Below are positions 1 to 8,243 of a stretch of 59,801 nt of DNA, one piece after another (the stretch's first letter is position 1; each line of letters starts with the position of its first letter). The stretch spans positions 8,921 through 68,721 of the forward strand of contig PGZE01000017.1 in assembly GCA_002840015.1 (NCBI GenBank), read 5' to 3'. Both the position numbers and the translations under genes were made by a program. The notes under the pieces are model-generated. The model saw nothing but the letters and a program-made list of their open reading frames with translations. It was not told the DNA's origin and searched no databases. Source of the DNA: Gammaproteobacteria bacterium HGW-Gammaproteobacteria-2. Lineage in GTDB: Bacteria > Pseudomonadota > Gammaproteobacteria > Xanthomonadales > Xanthomonadaceae.

Positions 1-83
1 GCCTGCCGGCGAACGAACTGGCGAAAAAGCTTCGCGCGCAGAGCCTGCCCCAGACTTGATCTGGGGCGCGCTCCCACAAACGC
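1..83 (-). repeat. Dispersed palindromic repeat, copy A
   Basis: Positions 1-71 match the reverse complement of 35219-35290 at roughly 90% by eye. Shared blocks include GCCTGCCGGCGAACGAACTG and CAGAGCCTGCCCC. The right edge carries GCGCTCCCACA; the other copy has GGCTCCCACA at its outer edge, so the unit looks bounded by inverted TGTGGGAGC-type ends. The left end of this copy is cut by the window edge. It is noncoding and lies downstream of gspK. Confidence 0.7.
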
Positions 84-95
84 CTTGAAGCGCCC

Positions 96-124
96 CTGTG
101 TGGAGCCACACTGTGGGCGACAGT
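96..124 (+). repeat. 29-nt dispersed repeat (CTGT..GTGGGCGACAGT)
   Basis: This 29-nt stretch matches 35359-35387 in the same orientation, sharing the core CTGTGGGCGACAGT and a GGAGCC block. It can fold through GTGTGG/CCACAC. Both copies sit beside a copy of the palindromic repeat seen at 1-83, so the two repeat types travel together. It resembles REP-type intergenic sequences of pseudomonads and xanthomonads, but I cannot place it in a named family. Confidence 0.6.
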
Positions 125-199
125 TATTGCACCGGCGTAGTGGGGCGAAACGGGAAAGCCAAATTTACGGACGCCCGCTTCTCCGTGCCAGAGCGCCAT

Positions 200-1126
200 C
201 TACAATCGCCCACGCACCCGCGCCAACACCTGCACCTTGCCCGGCGTACGCATCAACACGCTGGAATAATCGAACACCAGACCATCGGCATCAATCTGTG
301 CCTGCACCTGATAGGCATTGCTGCCGAGGCTGAAAGGGCCAAGGTCGGCATTGTTTATGCCTTCGCGCTGCAGCGCCTCACGCACCGCCTCGATGCTGCG
401 ATAGGCGGTTCCCGGTTCACGCGCCAACCGACGCGCCTGCGCCAAATCCATGCCATCGGCAACCGACAACCACAATACGGGCGGTGCACTGTTGAGATTG
501 AATTGGGCATCCACTGGCGCCGCACACACATACGGCGCCAAGGCCGCATAGACGCGCGCATCAACGGCGGGCAAGCGTTTGAGCTCGGAAATGTCGGTGA
601 ACGGTCGATTGGCGCTGCGTGCGGCCGGCCGCAATGCTGCATAGGCGTTATCCTCGGCGCCATTGTCCTGAACCTCACGATCACGATCGACGTAATCGGC
701 GGCTTGATTGGCAATCCGGGTTTCCAGATTCAAGCCAATCAACACCCGCTGCAGGCGGCGCACTGCCACCTCGTCGGTGCTGCCGTCCGCTGCCAACGCA
801 TTGAGATTGAAACAGGCGCCCAGATCGCGCAGCTGGCCGGTAATCACAGCGCCGGGCACCGTGATCGGCGGCAGCGGCTGACGCCAAGGTGCATCGAGCG
901 GATCGAAATCGGGCGACGCGCGCTGATCGGCAAGAATTGCCTGCACCGCCCAGGCCTCAAGCCCGCGCATCAGTTCGGCACTTTGCTCGGCGCGCCACTG
1001 GTTGCGCAAGCGCGCGCGGCCCTGCTCACCATGATCGATCAGGCTGCTGGCCATGATCACCGCCAACGCCACCGCCAGCAACGCCACCAGCAGCGCTACG
1101 CCTTTTTGCCTTGCGCGCATGTTCAT
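200..1126 (-). CDS. gspK: Type II secretion minor pseudopilin GspK
   Basis: A 308-residue protein, the usual GspK size. It is the largest minor pseudopilin and is thought to sit at the tip of the periplasmic pseudopilus with GspI and GspJ. The N-terminus has a short basic leader, a KG/V prepilin-peptidase site and a hydrophobic helix. It lacks the Glu at position +5 found in other pseudopilins, which is typical of GspK. The interior has the GACFNLNAL and FNLNSAP stretches of this family. The start overlaps the end of gspJ by 4 nt (ATGA), so it is translationally coupled as the last gene of the G-H-I-J-K set in this window. gspL and gspM are not seen; repeats follow instead. Confidence 0.93.
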   Translation of the reverse strand: MNMRARQKGVALLVALLAVALAVIMASSLIDHGEQGRARLRNQWRAEQSAELMRGLEAWAVQAILADQRASPDFDPLDAPWRQPLPPITVPGAVITGQLRDLGACFNLNALAADGSTDEVAVRRLQRVLIGLNLETRIANQAADYVDRDREVQDNGAEDNAYAALRPAARSANRPFTDISELKRLPAVDARVYAALAPYVCAAPVDAQFNLNSAPPVLWLSVADGMDLAQARRLAREPGTAYRSIEAVREALQREGINNADLGPFSLGSNAYQVQAQIDADGLVFDYSSVLMRTPGKVQVLARVRGRL

Positions 1127-1734
1127 GGCGTACCGATATCGCGGTTGTCTGGCAATTCAATCAGCCGGCGCAACGCACCGACACCTTCGAGATTGAATCG
1201 CAGTTCCACTGCACGCGGCAGGCGCTCGGCCACAGTGCTGCGCGGCGGCCACACCGGGCTGACGCCGCGATCAAAATAGCGCCACTGGCAATCGCTGACT
1301 CCGCGTAGCCGGGTTTCACTTTCCGGCAAAGTGCCGGCGACGCGATCCAGCACCGGCCAGCGCAGGCGTTGCAATTCACCGTCGCTGCAGCGCCAACCCA
1401 CCCGTTCCAATGCCGGCAACGGTGTCTGCCAACCGCCACCCGGTGCCAGCCGGGTCACTTCGATCGCGCGTTCCTGGCCCAGCACTGCCGGCAACTCGGC
1501 GCCAATACCATCGCGCACTGGCCGCGCCACGGCCTGGCGCAGATCGCGTTCAAGCTGGGCGATGGTGAGCTGCAATGCGCTCAAGCGTTCGCGTTCCCCA
1601 TCCAGCGCATGACGACTGCGCGCCAGGGTATCGAGGCCACCCCAGGCCAATGCTGCCACTACCGCGAAAATCGCCAGCGCCACCAGCACTTCGAGCAGGC
1701 TGAAACCCGATCCGGTTCGGCACGATGCAGTCAT
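1123..1734 (-). CDS. gspJ: Type II secretion minor pseudopilin GspJ
   Basis: A 203-residue pseudopilin. The leader ends in a G/FSLLEVLVALAIF class III signal: prepilin-peptidase site after Gly, methylated Phe, conserved Glu at +5. The rest is a periplasmic domain with the ERDLRQAVAR stretch and the paired cysteines (WRCSD, SDCQW) seen in GspJ. GspJ joins GspI and GspK in the tip complex of the pseudopilus. Its start overlaps the end of gspI by 4 nt and its end overlaps the gspK start by 4 nt, so all three are probably made from one message. Confidence 0.93.
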   Translation of the reverse strand: MTASCRTGSGFSLLEVLVALAIFAVVAALAWGGLDTLARSRHALDGERERLSALQLTIAQLERDLRQAVARPVRDGIGAELPAVLGQERAIEVTRLAPGGGWQTPLPALERVGWRCSDGELQRLRWPVLDRVAGTLPESETRLRGVSDCQWRYFDRGVSPVWPPRSTVAERLPRAVELRFNLEGVGALRRLIELPDNRDIGTP

Positions 1735-2108
1735 GGCGTCGCGAACCCAGTCAACGTCAGCAAGGGCTGCTGGTCCTGCACCGGGCGCACCGCCACTTCC
1801 AGCCGCCGGATGCCCTCATCGGTCGCCATCGAAATACTCATGTCCCAGTGCCAGCGGCGGCCGCCCATTTCCACCTCGCCACTGCGCTGGCCGTTGGTCG
1901 GCAACGGCGTCGCCAATCGGGTTTCGGCAATGGCATTGGCCGCCACCCATTGCGCCAGAGTGCGCTCGCGTTCATCGGCAAGCGAACGCGTCTCTTGCGA
2001 TGCGGTGCGCACCAACGCCGCCATCGCCAGCGCCAGTACTGCCAATGCGACCAGCACTTCGAGCAGGGTGAAGCCACGCAAACGATCAATGTGCATCGAT
2101 GCGCTCAC
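1731..2108 (-). CDS. gspI: Type II secretion minor pseudopilin GspI
   Basis: A 125-residue pseudopilin with the class III signal RGFTLLEVLVALAVLALAM (cleavage after Gly, Glu at +5). After the helix comes the family stretch WVAANAIAETRL. GspI nucleates the tip complex with GspJ and GspK. Size and order fit the standard gsp operon. The start lies 23 nt inside the end of gspH. A second Met, five codons in, is an alternative start that would still leave a sensible leader. Confidence 0.92.
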   Translation of the reverse strand: MSASMHIDRLRGFTLLEVLVALAVLALAMAALVRTASQETRSLADERERTLAQWVAANAIAETRLATPLPTNGQRSGEVEMGGRRWHWDMSISMATDEGIRRLEVAVRPVQDQQPLLTLTGFATP

Positions 2109-2586
2109 GTTCGATCAGGCCACTGGGCTTGCCGGTAATCCGCCAGCGCGGCGCACCGTCGCGTGCAAGCAATAACTCGAATGGCGTCAGCTCACCGTTG
2201 GCCTGACAGGCAATGCGCGCGCGCGGGGTTTCATCACGCTGCAAGTCGATATCACGGCCATCCAGCCGCAACGCAAGGCTGATACCGGTGGGCAGATGTC
2301 GGTTTCGCAACGGCTCGGCGGCATCGTCGGGTAGCGGCGTGAATACGCCCTGCGCGAAGCTGCCAAAACCCATGGCGTCGTCAGAAACCACCACGCCCAT
2401 GTCACGCCCGGTCACCATCGCCCGCTCGCAGGCCATGCCGAGCAATGCAGTGATCCGCTCGGCAGCAGCTTCACCGCGACGCGCGGCAAAATCCGGCATC
2501 GCCAGCACCGCCGCCGCGCTCAGCACCGCGACAATGACCAGCGCCACCAGCAATTCGATCAAGGTGATGCCGCGCTGCGTGTTCAC
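2086..2586 (-). CDS. gspH: Type II secretion minor pseudopilin GspH
   Basis: A 166-residue pseudopilin with a very short leader (MNTQRG) and the helix ITLIELLVALVIVAVL. Cleavage would fall after Gly and Glu is at +5. The middle matches GspH/FimT proteins in the A-ERITALLGMACERAMVTGR stretch. GspH links the GspG shaft to the I-J-K tip. It follows gspG after 29 nt and overlaps gspI, supporting co-transcription. A generic FimT-like type IV pilus protein is the main alternative, but the context makes GspH far more likely. Confidence 0.9.
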   Translation of the reverse strand: MNTQRGITLIELLVALVIVAVLSAAAVLAMPDFAARRGEAAAERITALLGMACERAMVTGRDMGVVVSDDAMGFGSFAQGVFTPLPDDAAEPLRNRHLPTGISLALRLDGRDIDLQRDETPRARIACQANGELTPFELLLARDGAPRWRITGKPSGLIERERIDAH

Positions 2587-2615
2587 GTCGTCCTCGCCGT
2601 ACTCCCGTAAACCGA

Positions 2616-3068
2616 TTACGGCTCCCAGTTGCCGATATCCGCAGCCACGCCCTCACCACCGCTGCGGCCATCGGCACCCTGGGTCCAGACATCGAATGCA
2701 CCGTGCGCACCAGGCTTCAGATACAGGTACTCGCGGCCCCACGGGTCTTTCGGGATACTTGGCAGATAGCCATCACGTCGCCAGTTGGCCACTCCGGACG
2801 GCTGCTTGACCAGCGCCTCCAGCCCCTGATCGGTGCTCGGGTAATCGAAATTGTCGAGCCGGTACATGTTCAGCGCGGTCACGATGGCGGTGATGTCGGC
2901 CTGCGCGCGCACCACGCGCGCCTCATCGGGGCGACCCATCAACTGCGGCACCACCACTGCGGCGAGAATACCGAGGATTACCACCACTACCAGCACCTCG
3001 ATCAAGGTGAAGCCGGAAGCAGTTCGGAAAGATTTGCAATGGACAGCAGGACGATGGGACGGGATCAT
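2616..3068 (-). CDS. gspG: Type II secretion major pseudopilin GspG
   Basis: The major pseudopilin, 150 residues, forms the shaft of the pseudopilus. It has the GFTLIEVLVVVVILGILAA signal with Glu at +5, then the family marks YPSTDQGLEALV and DPWGREYLY and a C-terminal calcium-site-like segment. The leader is rather long (about 18 residues before the cleavage Gly), but no internal ATG, GTG or TTG is available, so ATG at 3068 is the only usable start. That places it only 8 nt from the divergent bioA start, so its promoter must lie within the bioA coding region. Confidence 0.94.
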   Translation of the reverse strand: MIPSHRPAVHCKSFRTASGFTLIEVLVVVVILGILAAVVVPQLMGRPDEARVVRAQADITAIVTALNMYRLDNFDYPSTDQGLEALVKQPSGVANWRRDGYLPSIPKDPWGREYLYLKPGAHGAFDVWTQGADGRSGGEGVAADIGNWEP

Positions 3069-3076
3069 GGCGACTC

Positions 3077-4456
3077 ATGACGATGACTGATCCGACGATG
3101 CTAGCAGACGCCGCACTTTGGCGTACACGCGATCTTGCCGTGCTGTGGCACCCGTGTACACAGATGCGCGAGCACCCCGACACCCTGCCATTGGTGCCGA
3201 TCAGCCACGGCCGGGGGGTCTGGCTACATGGCATGGATGGCAAGCGCTACCTCGATGCCGTCAGCAGTTGGTGGACCAACCTGTTCGGCCACGCCGAGCC
3301 GCGCATCGCCAACGCCATTGCCGAGCAGGCGCAGCGGCTGGAACATGTGATTTTCGCCGGTTTCTCGCACCAGCCAGCGGTGGAACTGGCGGAAAGCCTG
3401 CTGGCGCTGGCGCCGCCCGGCCTGGGCCGGGTGTTTCTGGCCGACAACGGCTCGGCGGCGGTGGAAGTGGCACTGAAGATGAGTTTCCACAGTTTCCTCA
3501 ATCGCGGCGATACCCGCAGGACCAAGTTCATCGCGCTGCACAATGGCTATCACGGCGAAACCCTGGGTGCGCTGGCGGTTGGCGACATCCCGTTGTATCG
3601 GCGCATCTATGCACCGCTGTTGATCGAGCCGCTGTTTGCGCCCTCGCCCGACGCCTGGCTGGCCGAACCCGGCGAATCGGCACGCGATCATGCCGTGCGC
3701 GCTGCCGCTGCGTTGGCGGCGATGCTGGCCGAACATGGCGAGGACGTGTGCGCGCTGATCCTGGAACCCTTGGTGCAATGCGCCGGCGGCATGCGCATGT
3801 ACCACCCGGAATATCTGCGCCGCGCCCGCGCCTTGTGCGACCAACACGGCATCCACCTGATCGCTGACGAGATCGCGGTCGGCTTCGGCCGCACCGGCAC
3901 CCTGTTTGCCTGTGAACAGGCCGCCATCAGCCCGGATTTTCTATGCCTGTCCAAGGGCCTTACCGGCGGCTTTCTGCCGCTGTCTGCGGTGCTCACCACC
4001 GCTGCCGTGTACGACGCCTTTCTCGATGATTCGCGCGAGCGCGCCTTCCTGCATTCGCACAGCTACACCGGCAACCCGATTGCCTGCGCCGCTGCACTGG
4101 CGACGCTGGCCATCTTCCGCGACGAACCGGTGCTGGAACGCAACCGCACAACCGCCGCCCACATGGCGCAACTGGCGGCGCCGATCGGCGAACACCCGCA
4201 TGTGGCGCAGGTGCGCCAGACCGGCATGATCCTCGCCTTCGAGCTGGGCCAGGCCAACCGCCGCGAACCGCTGCCGGCGGCGCAACGCACCGGCCTTTGC
4301 GCCTATCGTGCGGCGCTGCAACGCGGCGTGCTGCTGCGGCCGTTGGGCGATGTGCTGTACTGGATGCCGCCCTACTGCATCGGCGACGACGAGCTGCACC
4401 ATCTTGCCGAGGTCACCGCCACCGTCATCGATGAGAGCACCCGCGCATGCGCCTGA
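3077..4456 (+). CDS. bioA: Adenosylmethionine-8-amino-7-oxononanoate aminotransferase BioA
   Basis: A 459-residue class III PLP aminotransferase. It converts KAPA to DAPA in biotin synthesis, with S-adenosylmethionine as amino donor. BioA-specific features are visible: LWHPCTQM near the N-terminus, SSWWTNLFGH, the HNGYHGETLGA segment, DEIAVGFGRTGT, and the PLP-binding lysine in LSKGLTGG (about Lys293). Alternative starts exist at 3083 and 3098; the last lies closest to the conserved region. It overlaps rsmE by 10 nt. No other biotin genes are in the window; the AOS-family enzyme at 52461 is better explained by sphingolipid synthesis. Confidence 0.93.
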   Translation: MTMTDPTMLADAALWRTRDLAVLWHPCTQMREHPDTLPLVPISHGRGVWLHGMDGKRYLDAVSSWWTNLFGHAEPRIANAIAEQAQRLEHVIFAGFSHQPAVELAESLLALAPPGLGRVFLADNGSAAVEVALKMSFHSFLNRGDTRRTKFIALHNGYHGETLGALAVGDIPLYRRIYAPLLIEPLFAPSPDAWLAEPGESARDHAVRAAAALAAMLAEHGEDVCALILEPLVQCAGGMRMYHPEYLRRARALCDQHGIHLIADEIAVGFGRTGTLFACEQAAISPDFLCLSKGLTGGFLPLSAVLTTAAVYDAFLDDSRERAFLHSHSYTGNPIACAAALATLAIFRDEPVLERNRTTAAHMAQLAAPIGEHPHVAQVRQTGMILAFELGQANRREPLPAAQRTGLCAYRAALQRGVLLRPLGDVLYWMPPYCIGDDELHHLAEVTATVIDESTRACA

Positions 4457-5187
4457 CCCGGTTTTACCTCGACCACCCGCTGCAACCCGGCCAGCGCGTC
4501 GCATTGCCCGAGACCGTGGCCAATCACTTGCTGCGGGTGTTGCGGCTGGGCGTTGGCGACCCGCTGATCGTGTTCAACGGCGATGGGTTTTATTACCACG
4601 CCAGCGTGGTCAATGCCGAGCGCCGCGCCGCACAGATTGAAGTGCAATCACGCGAAGTGGCGAGCAGCGAATCGCCGTTGTCGATCACCCTCGGCCAGGG
4701 CATCGCGCGCGGCGACAAGATGGACTGGGTACTGCAAAAAGCTACCGAGCTTGGCGTCGCGGCGATTGCGCCCGTGCGTACGCAATGGACCGAAGTACGG
4801 CTGAATGCCGAGCGCGCCGAGCGCCGCCACCAACACTGGCACGGCGTAATCGCATCGGCCTGCGAACAGTGCGGTCGCGCCACCTTGCCGGCACTCGCCG
4901 CCGCCAGCGAGCTGGCGGACTGGGCCGGCAGCGCGCCAGACAACGCGTTGCGCCTGCTGCTCGACCCGGACGGTGAACACTGCCTGCGTTCGTGCCCGCC
5001 ACCGCAACCGGGTCAACCGGTATGGCTGGTGATCGGCCCCGAAGGCGGCTTGTCCGAACGCGACATCGCCACCCTGCGCGCCGCCGGCTTCAGCGGCCTG
5101 CGCCTTGGTCCGCGCGTGCTGCGCACCGAAACCGCCGGGCTGGCGGTGATCGCGGCGATGCAGGCGTTGTGGGGTGATCTGGGCTGA
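4447..5187 (+). CDS. rsmE: 16S rRNA (uracil-1498-N3)-methyltransferase RsmE
   Basis: A 246-residue SPOUT-class methyltransferase that methylates U1498 of 16S rRNA using SAM. The N-terminal PUA-like part has NHLLRVLRLGVGD; the C-terminal knotted domain has KATELGV, IASACEQCGR, the SAM-binding GPEGGLS and LGPRVLRTETA. Length matches the family. The start lies within the end of bioA (10-nt overlap), so the two are coupled. The gene is followed at once by a heptamer tandem repeat and a REP/MITE region. Confidence 0.95.
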   Translation: MRLTRFYLDHPLQPGQRVALPETVANHLLRVLRLGVGDPLIVFNGDGFYYHASVVNAERRAAQIEVQSREVASSESPLSITLGQGIARGDKMDWVLQKATELGVAAIAPVRTQWTEVRLNAERAERRHQHWHGVIASACEQCGRATLPALAAASELADWAGSAPDNALRLLLDPDGEHCLRSCPPPQPGQPVWLVIGPEGGLSERDIATLRAAGFSGLRLGPRVLRTETAGLAVIAAMQALWGDLG

Positions 5188-5193
5188 TGAAGC

Positions 5194-5226
5194 CGGGACT
5201 CGGGACTCGGGACTCGGGACTCGGGA
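5194..5226 (+). repeat. 7-bp tandem repeat (CGGGACT)x4.7
   Basis: Four perfect CGGGACT units followed by CGGGA start 6 nt after the rsmE stop. Shorter runs of the same heptamer occur at 35097-35115, 35553-35563 and 59674-59680, each intergenic and mostly next to other repeats. The dispersal argues that the heptamer is part of, or a hotspot for, a mobile repeat family. Confidence 0.9.
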
Positions 5227-5302
5227 AGAGCGTAAAGCTTACGGTCCGCAAATGTCGCAAAGAACGCAAAGGAAAAGCGCAAAAGAACTTTCACGTATGG
5301 GT

Positions 5303-5339
5303 GTCGGCTCCAGCCGTTCGGGCTTTGAGCCGACCTACG
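5303..5339 (+). repeat. REP-like hairpin, left half of an inverted pair
   Basis: The segment GTCGGCTC..GAGCCGAC followed by CTACG folds into a strong stem. Its reverse complement begins CGTAGGTCGGCTCAA, nearly the same as the start of the unit at 5366-5402. The two therefore form a BIME-like inverted pair of the kind spread by RAYT (TnpA-REP) transposases. No RAYT gene is in the window. Confidence 0.7.
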
Positions 5340-5365
5340 TGCGCAATGCTGTTGGTCTGCGAGGT

Positions 5366-5402
5366 CGTAGGTCGGTTCAAGCCGCGCAGCGGCAGCACCG
5401 AC
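5366..5402 (-). repeat. REP-like hairpin, right half of an inverted pair
   Basis: It starts CGTAGGTCGGTTCAAGCCGC and ends in AGCACCGAC, so GTCGG and CCGAC can pair. It is inverted relative to the unit at 5303-5339, with 26 nt between them. Confidence 0.65.
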
Positions 5403-5480
5403 ATCAAACCTTGCAACTGCTTTCGGCTGCCTTTGCGCTTCGCGTCATTTGCGGACCATTTGCCTTTATCGCGCCACCAG

Positions 5481-6314
5481 CTAATCGGTGTCGCCACCAT
5501 ACAAGGCCTTGCGCGGCGCGCCGCTGAGCTCCGCTGCCAGCCGCGCCGCTGGCGCAGGCGCCAGATGCTCGCACAGACGGGCATACAGGCGCCGGCCTGC
5601 AATCAGCCGCGCCTGCGCATCATCGCCGGCACCCGCCACTACCAGCACAAACTCGCCGCGCCGCTGATTGGCGTCGGCCACTACCTGGTCACGCACCTCG
5701 CTGACGCTGCCACCAAGCACGGTTTCATACAGCTTGGTCAGCTCGCGTGCCAGGCTCAGTTGCCGATCAGCGCCGAACACCGTCAGCAGATCATCGAGCA
5801 TCGCTTCAATTCGGTGCGCGCTTTCGTAAAACACCAGAGTGCGCGGCTCACTGACCAGCTGGTTCAGGCGCTCCCGTCGCGCCGCCGCCTTGGCCGGCAA
5901 AAATCCCTCAAAGCAAAACCGGTCGCACGGCTGGCCGGAAACCGCCAACGCCGCGAGTAGTGCGCTGGCACCGGGCACCGGACTGACCGCCACACCGGCG
6001 GCACGTGCGGCGCGCACCAGCCGAAACCCGGGATCACTGAGCAATGGCGTGCCGGCATCGGAAACCAGCGCCATGTTTTCGCCGGCCAGCAGCCGCGTCA
6101 CCAGTGCATCGGCCTGCTCGGCTTCGTTGTGTTCGTGCAACGCCTGCAACGGCCGCTCAATGCCAAAATGGGCCAGCAACTGACGGCTGTGACGGGTATC
6201 TTCGGCGCAAATCAGATCGACGCTGCGCAAGGTCTCCAGCGCCCGCGTGCTGATGTCACCGAGGTTGCCGATTGGTGTCGACACCACAAACAAGCTGCCG
6301 TGGCGGTGCTGCAT
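5481..6314 (-). CDS. rsmI: 16S rRNA (cytidine-1402-2'-O)-methyltransferase RsmI
   Basis: A 277-residue tetrapyrrole-methylase-fold enzyme that 2'-O-methylates C1402 of 16S rRNA. Family motifs are all present: VVSTPIGNLGDIS at the N-terminus, AEDTRHSRQLL, VSDAGTPLLSDPG, PGASALLAAL and FYESAHR. ATG at 6314 is preferred because it puts the TPIGNL motif at the normal distance and has a GGAGA ribosome site. A longer in-frame reading beginning at 6602 would run through the divergent lpoA start. It is divergent from lpoA, 102 nt apart, the usual proteobacterial arrangement. Confidence 0.94.
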   Translation of the reverse strand: MQHRHGSLFVVSTPIGNLGDISTRALETLRSVDLICAEDTRHSRQLLAHFGIERPLQALHEHNEAEQADALVTRLLAGENMALVSDAGTPLLSDPGFRLVRAARAAGVAVSPVPGASALLAALAVSGQPCDRFCFEGFLPAKAAARRERLNQLVSEPRTLVFYESAHRIEAMLDDLLTVFGADRQLSLARELTKLYETVLGGSVSEVRDQVVADANQRRGEFVLVVAGAGDDAQARLIAGRRLYARLCEHLAPAPAARLAAELSGAPRKALYGGDTD

Positions 6315-6416
6315 TGGATTCTCCACATCAGGCCCGTTGGTGATCGCAATAGCGCGGTGCAGTAGCATAGACGTGTTTCGGGATACTCGCCCGACCGATT
6401 GCCAGAGATTTTCCTC

Positions 6417-8243
6417 ATGAATCATGTCATACGCGCAACGCTGCTTACGCTTTTGCTCAGCGGCTGCGTCACCAACCAGGTCAGCTCGCAGCGCGTGCCC
6501 GAACTGCCGCTGGCGCAGGGCCTGTTCGATCAACAACGCTACAGCGAAGCAGCGCAAGCATTTGCTGATGCCGCCAGCATCGCCAGTCGTCGGCCCGAGC
6601 ATCTTTGGCTGCGCGCCGCCGAAGCTTGGCTGCGCGCCGGCAACAGCGAACAGGCGCGGTCGGCGGCTAGCCGGATTCCGGATTCGTCGCTGACACCGAC
6701 CGATCGCGCGCGGCTGGCATTGGTCAACGCCGAACTGGCATTGGCCGATGGTGAGCCCGAGAGGGCACTGATCGACCTTGCGCCCAGCGGCACCAACCTA
6801 CCGCCGTCGCTGGTGATTCATCGGCAACAGTTGCGGGCAATGGCGTTACAACAAACCGGCCAACACCTTGCCGCCGCTGCCGAACTGACAGCCATCGACG
6901 CCCTGCTGAGCGGCGCCGATCGCCCGCAAAACCGCCGTCAGATCGAAGCCCTTCTGGCGCAGGTTGACAGTGCCGCGCTATATACGCAGGGGCAATCAGC
7001 CCCGCCTGCTTCGTCATTGCGTGGCTTCATCAATCGCGCACTGGCTGAGCGTGGCCTCAGCCCGATTCCGCGCGGCGCCGACAGCAACCAGTCCCCAGCC
7101 GACTGGAACCTGCCGGTTACGCCGTATCAGGTTGGCGCCGAAGGCTACCAGCCAAGCCAGTCGCTGGCAGTGTTGCTGCCACTGAGCGGCCCGCTATCGG
7201 GTGCCGGCCACGCCGTGCTCGATGGCGTATTAGCTGCGCATTTTGAACAGGCTGGCGAGCGCCCACGGCTGCTGGTGATCGACACCGCCGGCAGTGCCAA
7301 TGCAGCGGTCGCCGCCTATCAACAGGCATTCGATGCGGGTGCGCAGCGCGTGCTGGGGCCACTGGATCGCGATGCTGTAAGCGCGGTGTTTGCTCTGGAA
7401 CAGCACCCGCTGCCGATCCTTGCTCTCAATCGCAGCGGGCTGCCGCCACCGCCGGGCAGCGCAAGTTATACGTTATCGCCCGAGGACGAAGCCGTTGCCG
7501 CCGCTGAACGCATGCTCGGCAAGGGCCTGTTGAAGGCGATTGCCGTCGGCAGCACCGACGAACAAAGCCGGCGCGCGATTGCCGCATTTGTCGAACACTA
7601 CTCGCAACGCGGTGGCGAGGTATTGGCGAGCACCGAGATCCCCGAATATGAGCCGAACTTCAGCAACCTGCTGCAACCGATGTTCAGCGCTGCCGGCGGC
7701 CGGGTGATCAGGGACCCCACCGGGGGGAAAGCCGACAGGACCGAACTGGCTGCTGCGCACGACGCCGTGTTCATCGCGCTCAAGGCTCCGCAGGCCCGGC
7801 TGTTGGTACCGCAACTGGCGGCCGTGGGCTTTGCGCAAAAACCGATCTTCGCCACCGCATTGATCGTATCCGGCAGTGGCGATTTGCGTCTGGATCTGGA
7901 ACTGGAAGGCATCGAGTTTCCCGAATTCCCGTGGCTGTTGGCTGAAGTTGAAACCCTGCCCAGCGCCGAGCAACTGGCGCGCACCCTGCCCAGTACACGC
8001 GGCGCCAGTGCGCGCCTGTTTGGTCTGGGCGCTGACGGCTACCGGCTCAGCGCCTATCAGGATTACCTGCAAAGCCATCCCGGCGCCTGGCTGGCTGGCG
8101 CCAGTGGCCAATTGCGCATCGACATGTTCGGCAATGTGTTACGCACCCCGGCCTGGGCGGTTTTCAGCGGTGGCCGCACCCGCGCCGCCATCGAAGCTTC
8201 ACTGCAACCACAGGCCATGGAAGCCGGTGACGGCACCTGGTAA
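6417..8243 (+). CDS. lpoA: Penicillin-binding protein activator LpoA (LppC family)
   Basis: A 608-residue outer-membrane lipoprotein. The N-terminal signal ends in a lipobox, LLLSGC (Cys about residue 16). An N-terminal TPR-like helical part (to about residue 230) is followed by a periplasmic-binding-protein-like domain beginning SLAVLLPLSGPLSGAG and containing VLGPLDRDAV. LpoA stimulates the class A penicillin-binding protein PBP1A. ATG at 6417 gives a standard lipoprotein leader; a start six codons upstream would add a non-signal extension. The 3' end overlaps yraN by 17 nt, conserved neighbours in Gammaproteobacteria. Confidence 0.9.
   Translation: MNHVIRATLLTLLLSGCVTNQVSSQRVPELPLAQGLFDQQRYSEAAQAFADAASIASRRPEHLWLRAAEAWLRAGNSEQARSAASRIPDSSLTPTDRARLALVNAELALADGEPERALIDLAPSGTNLPPSLVIHRQQLRAMALQQTGQHLAAAAELTAIDALLSGADRPQNRRQIEALLAQVDSAALYTQGQSAPPASSLRGFINRALAERGLSPIPRGADSNQSPADWNLPVTPYQVGAEGYQPSQSLAVLLPLSGPLSGAGHAVLDGVLAAHFEQAGERPRLLVIDTAGSANAAVAAYQQAFDAGAQRVLGPLDRDAVSAVFALEQHPLPILALNRSGLPPPPGSASYTLSPEDEAVAAAERMLGKGLLKAIAVGSTDEQSRRAIAAFVEHYSQRGGEVLASTEIPEYEPNFSNLLQPMFSAAGGRVIRDPTGGKADRTELAAAHDAVFIALKAPQARLLVPQLAAVGFAQKPIFATALIVSGSGDLRLDLELEGIEFPEFPWLLAEVETLPSAEQLARTLPSTRGASARLFGLGADGYRLSAYQDYLQSHPGAWLAGASGQLRIDMFGNVLRTPAWAVFSGGRTRAAIEASLQPQAMEAGDGTW

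Larger units (their letters stand above)
5243..5457. mobile_element. MITE-like element with terminal inverted repeats
   Basis: The left end, starting GGTCCGCAAATGTCGC at 5243-5272, is inverted at 5430-5457, whose reverse complement starts GGTCCGCAAATGACGC. This gives imperfect terminal inverted repeats of about 28-30 nt around a 215-nt noncoding body. The body contains two inverted REP-like hairpins. A similar end sequence recurs at 35477-35506. No transposase is encoded, so this would be a non-autonomous element. Target-site duplications were not clear by eye. Confidence 0.6.

Noticed and set aside
98..1279. 393-codon open frame antisense to gspK
   Set aside because: Mirrors gspK codon bias; no domain, and gspK is certain.
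6315..6602. N-terminal extension of rsmI
   Set aside because: Runs across the lpoA start; conserved RsmI sequence begins just after ATG 6314.
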